DNA from: Viscum album
Taxonomy: Eukaryota > Streptophyta > Magnoliopsida > Santalales > Viscaceae
NCBI GenBank assembly: GCA_963277665.1
Contig: OY728153.1
Span: 276,990,250-277,054,249 of the forward strand
Direction of reading: 5' to 3'
DNA: 64,000 bases
The notes below the pieces were generated by a model. The model saw only the letters and a program-made list of their open reading frames with translations, was not told the origin of the DNA and searched no databases. The position numbers were made by a program, and so were the translations under genes. Positions 60,668 through 64,000 of the stretch are shown piece after piece. Positions within the stretch are counted from its first letter, which is position 1; each line of letters begins with the position of its first letter.

Positions 60668-61850
60668 ATGCCTCCATGGGGACGACCAGCTTGAATCCCA
60701 ATATGAGGTCATGAGTAAAACCTACCATATGACACGACATCCATTCAGAGACTATTTATAGTTATGGCCCCACCGAGTGGTACGCCAGTGTTACCACCAC
60801 TCGATGGTATGCGTCTACTATTGGTGGTTCTGGTAGAGGACGTCCGCAGACTCAGTGCCCTGGACGAGTTTCATAGACAGAGACCTTCCAGGTTTAGGGG
60901 AGAGACAGATTCCCATGTCATTGAGGACTGAATAGAGGTAGTGACATGAGTCTTTCGCTTCATGAGGACACTACCTAACCAGATGGTGATGTCGGTAGCG
61001 AGCCTTCTATAGGGCTTGTTAGGGAGATGATGGTGCCTGAACAACCAGACACACGATGAGGTGACCCTCACCTGGCCATATTTCAAGTGTCTTTTCATAG
61101 GGAAGTTTTCCCTGTGACCTTGTGCTTTGTGTGAATTAAAAATATGCTTCACCTATAGTAGGTCAACATGACAGTGGCTGAGTACTCAGCGAGGTTCACC
61201 GATCTTTCTTGCTACTCAATAGATATGGTGCGAGACCCTTTCTTCAAGGCTCAAGACATTGAAAAGGGACTCAGGTAGGAGATCAGGGCATCAGTGTTGT
61301 CTCTTAGAATCCCTACCTAGGACGGGGTGCTAGAGAAATCCCTTATGGTAGAGAGATTCTTTTCGGAGAAGACACTGATAGCTAGAGCATCTAGTAGAAC
61401 ACAGGAGGAAGAGTATTCATTGGGAATCATACAACAGATGTGAGGGACCAAGCATGATAGTTCTTTCATAGGATGACCCTAGGACTCACAGTCGACAGCG
61501 TGGGGTTCCCAGTCCAGAGGGTGTTAGTGGGGAACCGGGATTTTATTTTCTTGTGGTGGGCAGGGACACTTGGATCATGACTACGCATCCCACCATGCTG
61601 ACGATCAGTAGATGATCAAGGGACTGCCGAGGCAGAGGCATTGGTTCGAGTGTGGAGGTCTGCAGTGTGGCGAACCTAGAAGGGGAGCAGGCCGATCGGC
61701 ATGCGTTGGGTGATGGTTTGAGGAATTAATGCTACCACCCATAGGTGATCAACCCCAACCTTAGGGAGTAGAGAGATAGAGGCGAACACAACTTCAGACA
61801 GTAGAGTCTTACGACCATGATGCTCCAAAGATGATCTGGGGTAAGATCTA
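60668..61850 (+). pseudogene. E3 gag remnant
   Basis: ATG at 60668 ('MPPWGRPA'). The gag core is legible at about 61160-61380: 'MTVAEYSARFTDLSCYSIDM', 'AQDIEKGLR', 'EIRASVLSLRIPT', 'LEKSLMVERFFSEKTL', typical of gypsy gag. A zinc-knuckle remnant at about 61550-61590 reads 'CGGQGHLDHDYAS', with the last Cys of the CCHC replaced by Tyr. Several TAG codons interrupt. The best-preserved gag of the three related elements. Confidence 0.8.
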
Positions 61851-64000
61851 TGTCTTCTCCACCCTAGCTATAGTTCTTATAAACATAGGTTCAAGTCACT
61901 TCTTTCCATCCATGACTCTCGTTCGGAGATCATAGATTCCAATGGAGTTGTTGGCTAAATTTTTACGACTTGAGACTTCAATGGGAGAGGATTCTATGAT
62001 TACAAACTGGTGTTGACAGTGTGAACTTACTCTAGGAGGTTAGAGCTTCATTTTGGATCTCCTAGTAGCAGCGTTGAGGCGTTACGATGTCATCATGGGT
62101 ATGGATAGGTTATCTATATTCCATGCTCAGATCTACTATTTTAGGCATACAGTGTAGTGTTTTCATGGAGATGGGACCATGTTTTCTTTAACCAATGAGA
62201 AGGAAACCCTTGCAGCACATGACATACTTTCTCGGAGGAGGGTGAAACCGATCACTCACCAGTTGGATAGCCTCACCCTCTGTCTAGTGGATAAATGGAG
62301 TCAAAGCATTAATATAGTGGTAGATGAGTATGAGGATGTTTTTTCTTGAGTATGTTCCGAGACTACCTCCTCACAGGGAGGTAGACTTCTGCATCAACCA
62401 GTACCCCAAGACAACACCAATATTTACACAAGCATATTGTAGGACTCCCACGAAGCCTCACAAGATGAGGGTATAACTAGAGGAATTGTAGGACAAGGGG
62501 TTCGTAAGGCCCATCGTTTCCCCATGTCCAGCCCCAGTACTTTTTTCCAAAAATTCATAAGGGAGTTTGAGTTTTTGTGTGGACTTATAGTGCCTAAACT
62601 AGGTGACCGTGAAGAACAAGTTTCCCCTTCCAAGAATCGATGATCTCTTTGACCAGCTGAAGAGGGAGCATTGGTTCTCAAAGATAGAAAACAGATCAGG
62701 ATATCGCTAGCTTCGGGTACGGGATGAGGATATACCGAAGAGAGCATTCAGGTGCCGGTACGACCACTATGAGTTTCTGGTGATGCCTTTCGGCATGACC
62801 AATTCCCCAGTAGTGTTCATTGAACTCATAAACTTGATCTTCTAGCCTCACATAGACAGGTTTGTGGTGGTCTTCATTGATGAAATCTTGGTGTACTTGG
62901 CATCTGAGGAGGAGCATCCCACACACCTAAGGATAGTCCTGGATAATCATCAAGAGTTATAGATTTAAGGAATGATCTCAAAGTTTCATTTTTGGATTCA
63001 GGAAGTCCACATACTAGGACACGTCATCTAATAGGATAGAGTTGCACTGGATCTGGAGAAGATAAGGGTAGTGCTTCCTTGGGATCCATCCATGAGTGTG
63101 ACTGAGGTGCAGAGCTTCTTGGGGTTGGCTAGTTACTATCATAGGTTCGTAAACAACTTTTCTTGAGTAGTGTCACCCTTATCGGATATGACAGGGAATG
63201 GAAAATCCTTCATTTGGATGTAAAAATGTCATCAGAGTCTCGAGGAACTAAGGCGGAGACTGACTAGTTCCCCCATCTTGAGACTACTAGAGGAGGGAGT
63301 TGGGTATGTAGTTTACTTGGACACTTCAGATACTGAAATGGGTTGTGTCCTGATGATGGAGTGATAAGTGAACGCCTACGGCTCACAGAAGTTGAGAAAT
63401 CATTAGCAGAACTATGCAACCCCTGACCTGGTGTTAGAAGCTATTCTCTTTTCCTTGAAGATGTGACGACACTAAAATATTGGTTAGTGGGTTTTAGATT
63501 ACTCCAAACAAAAGGATATCATGTATATCTTCTCCCAGAGGGACCTGAACATGAGATAGTGGAGATGGCTAGAGTTCCTGTATGACTATGACATTGAGAT
63601 AGTCTATACTCTTAGAAAGGGGAACGTGGTGGATGACACACTCAACAGGATGACTGGTTTGTAGCTGCTGAGTGAGTATATCGAGCAGTTGTCAGTGATA
63701 TAGATATCCTTCATGGATGATGGTGAATATTCTTACCTTTAATCGATCAATGTTACTCCCCCACTCTTACAGATAGTTCGAGAGGCACAATTGGTGGATG
63801 TTTACTTTGATGCCTGATGTGCTCAGTTATCCTCAGTACGATCTCCTGATGGGTTTTCGATAGGTGTGGATCTGTCATACTTTGTAGAGGGTGAACTATA
63901 GTTCCAGTGATGTTTCGAGAGGAGGTGTTGAGGGAGTTCTATACACCCCCCTTTATGGTACATATTAGAGTGGTAAAGATGTACCAAGACCTCTGACGCT
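61851..64000 (+). pseudogene. E3 pol: protease, RT, RNase H, start of integrase
   Basis: Protease at 61864-61910 reads 'LAIVLINIGSSHFFPS'; the catalytic Asp is Asn. 'YDVIMGMDRLS' follows. RT from about 62460: 'DKGFVRPIVSPCPAPVLF', '[14 protein letters not shown]', motif A '[10 protein letters not shown]' (Asp to Glu), '[17 protein letters not shown]', motif C 'FIDEILVY' (second Asp to Glu) near 62870-62890. Linker and RNase H from 63100: 'SFLGLASYYHRFVNNFS', 'LRRRLTSSPILRLL', 'YLDTSDTEMGCVLM', then 'YSKQKDIMYIFSQRDLNM', 'RKGNVVDDTLNRMTGL'. Integrase begins near 63905 ('VLREFYTPP', 'KMYQDL') and is cut by the window end. Domain order defines Ty3/gypsy. Not functional. Confidence 0.85.

Larger units (their letters stand above)
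57396..64000 (+). mobile_element. E3: Ty3/gypsy retrotransposon with RT, related to E1/E2, cut by window end
   Basis: 5' LTR 57396-60387, a decayed PBS at 60391, then gag, protease, RT, RNase H and the start of integrase at the window edge. It shares the E1/E2 LTR layout (GC-rich island, U5 end 'ggcgggtttggggtagtcac') and gag start, but is clearly diverged and retains about 1 kb of RT that E1 and E2 lack. Stops (many TAG/TAA at former Gln codons) and a few frameshifts disable it. Confidence 0.85.

Noticed and set aside
1..64000. Possible host protein-coding gene or defence or biosynthetic cluster
   Set aside because: All longer frames with recognisable domains belong to retroelements; no multi-exon host gene could be supported by eye. 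Gene models from transcript data would be needed to exclude small exons.

Overview
The window looks like an intergenic stretch of a plant nuclear genome built almost entirely from nested, decayed retrotransposons. I recognise no host protein gene, tRNA or rRNA. Evidence for a plant: Ty3/gypsy LTR elements with multi-kilobase LTRs and primer-binding sites matching initiator tRNA-Met (TGGTATCAGAG), and an L1-type LINE whose ORF2 ends in zf-RVT and RNase H domains, an arrangement known from plant L1 elements. The base is very AT-rich, with GC-rich islands only inside one LTR family. The species cannot be named; the density of old elements suggests a large angiosperm genome.

Layout. 1-2345: AT-rich non-coding flank. 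2346-2908: inverted LTR-end fragment. 2909-15467: element E1 (+), with a minus-strand LINE (about 5139-7643) inside its 5' LTR. 15468-25082: element E2 (+), same family, joined to E1 through a chimeric pair of truncated LTRs. 25083-43427: an older minus-strand LTR element with very long LTRs (about 3.25 kb) and no recognisable pol; its left LTR stops exactly where E2 ends, and its interior holds a second minus-strand gypsy element (28816-39280, LTRs about 2.45 kb). 43428-57395: very AT-rich, with an orphan gypsy protease remnant (about 44830-45127), a pair of direct repeats that may be LTRs (48293-49002 and 56363-57110), small tandem duplications and a GT-rich island (54500-55500). 57396-64000: element E3 (+), a more complete relative of E1/E2 with gag, PR, RT and RNase H, running off the window during integrase.

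How the parts relate. E1, E2 and E3 share LTR layout, PBS and gag-pol order. E1 and E2 share one internal junction that removes about 1 kb (the whole RT core), which E3 keeps. This suggests that E1 and E2 belong to a non-autonomous subfamily copied in trans. E1 and E2 LTRs carry a 25-bp tandem array; the E3 LTR has a 75-bp repeat instead, and the unrelated minus-strand gypsy LTR has its own repeats of roughly 30 bp. Every element is broken by stop codons, many of them readable as CAA/CAG/CGA to TAA/TAG/TGA changes expected from old methylated DNA. The LINE, with one nonsense codon, is the least damaged insertion.
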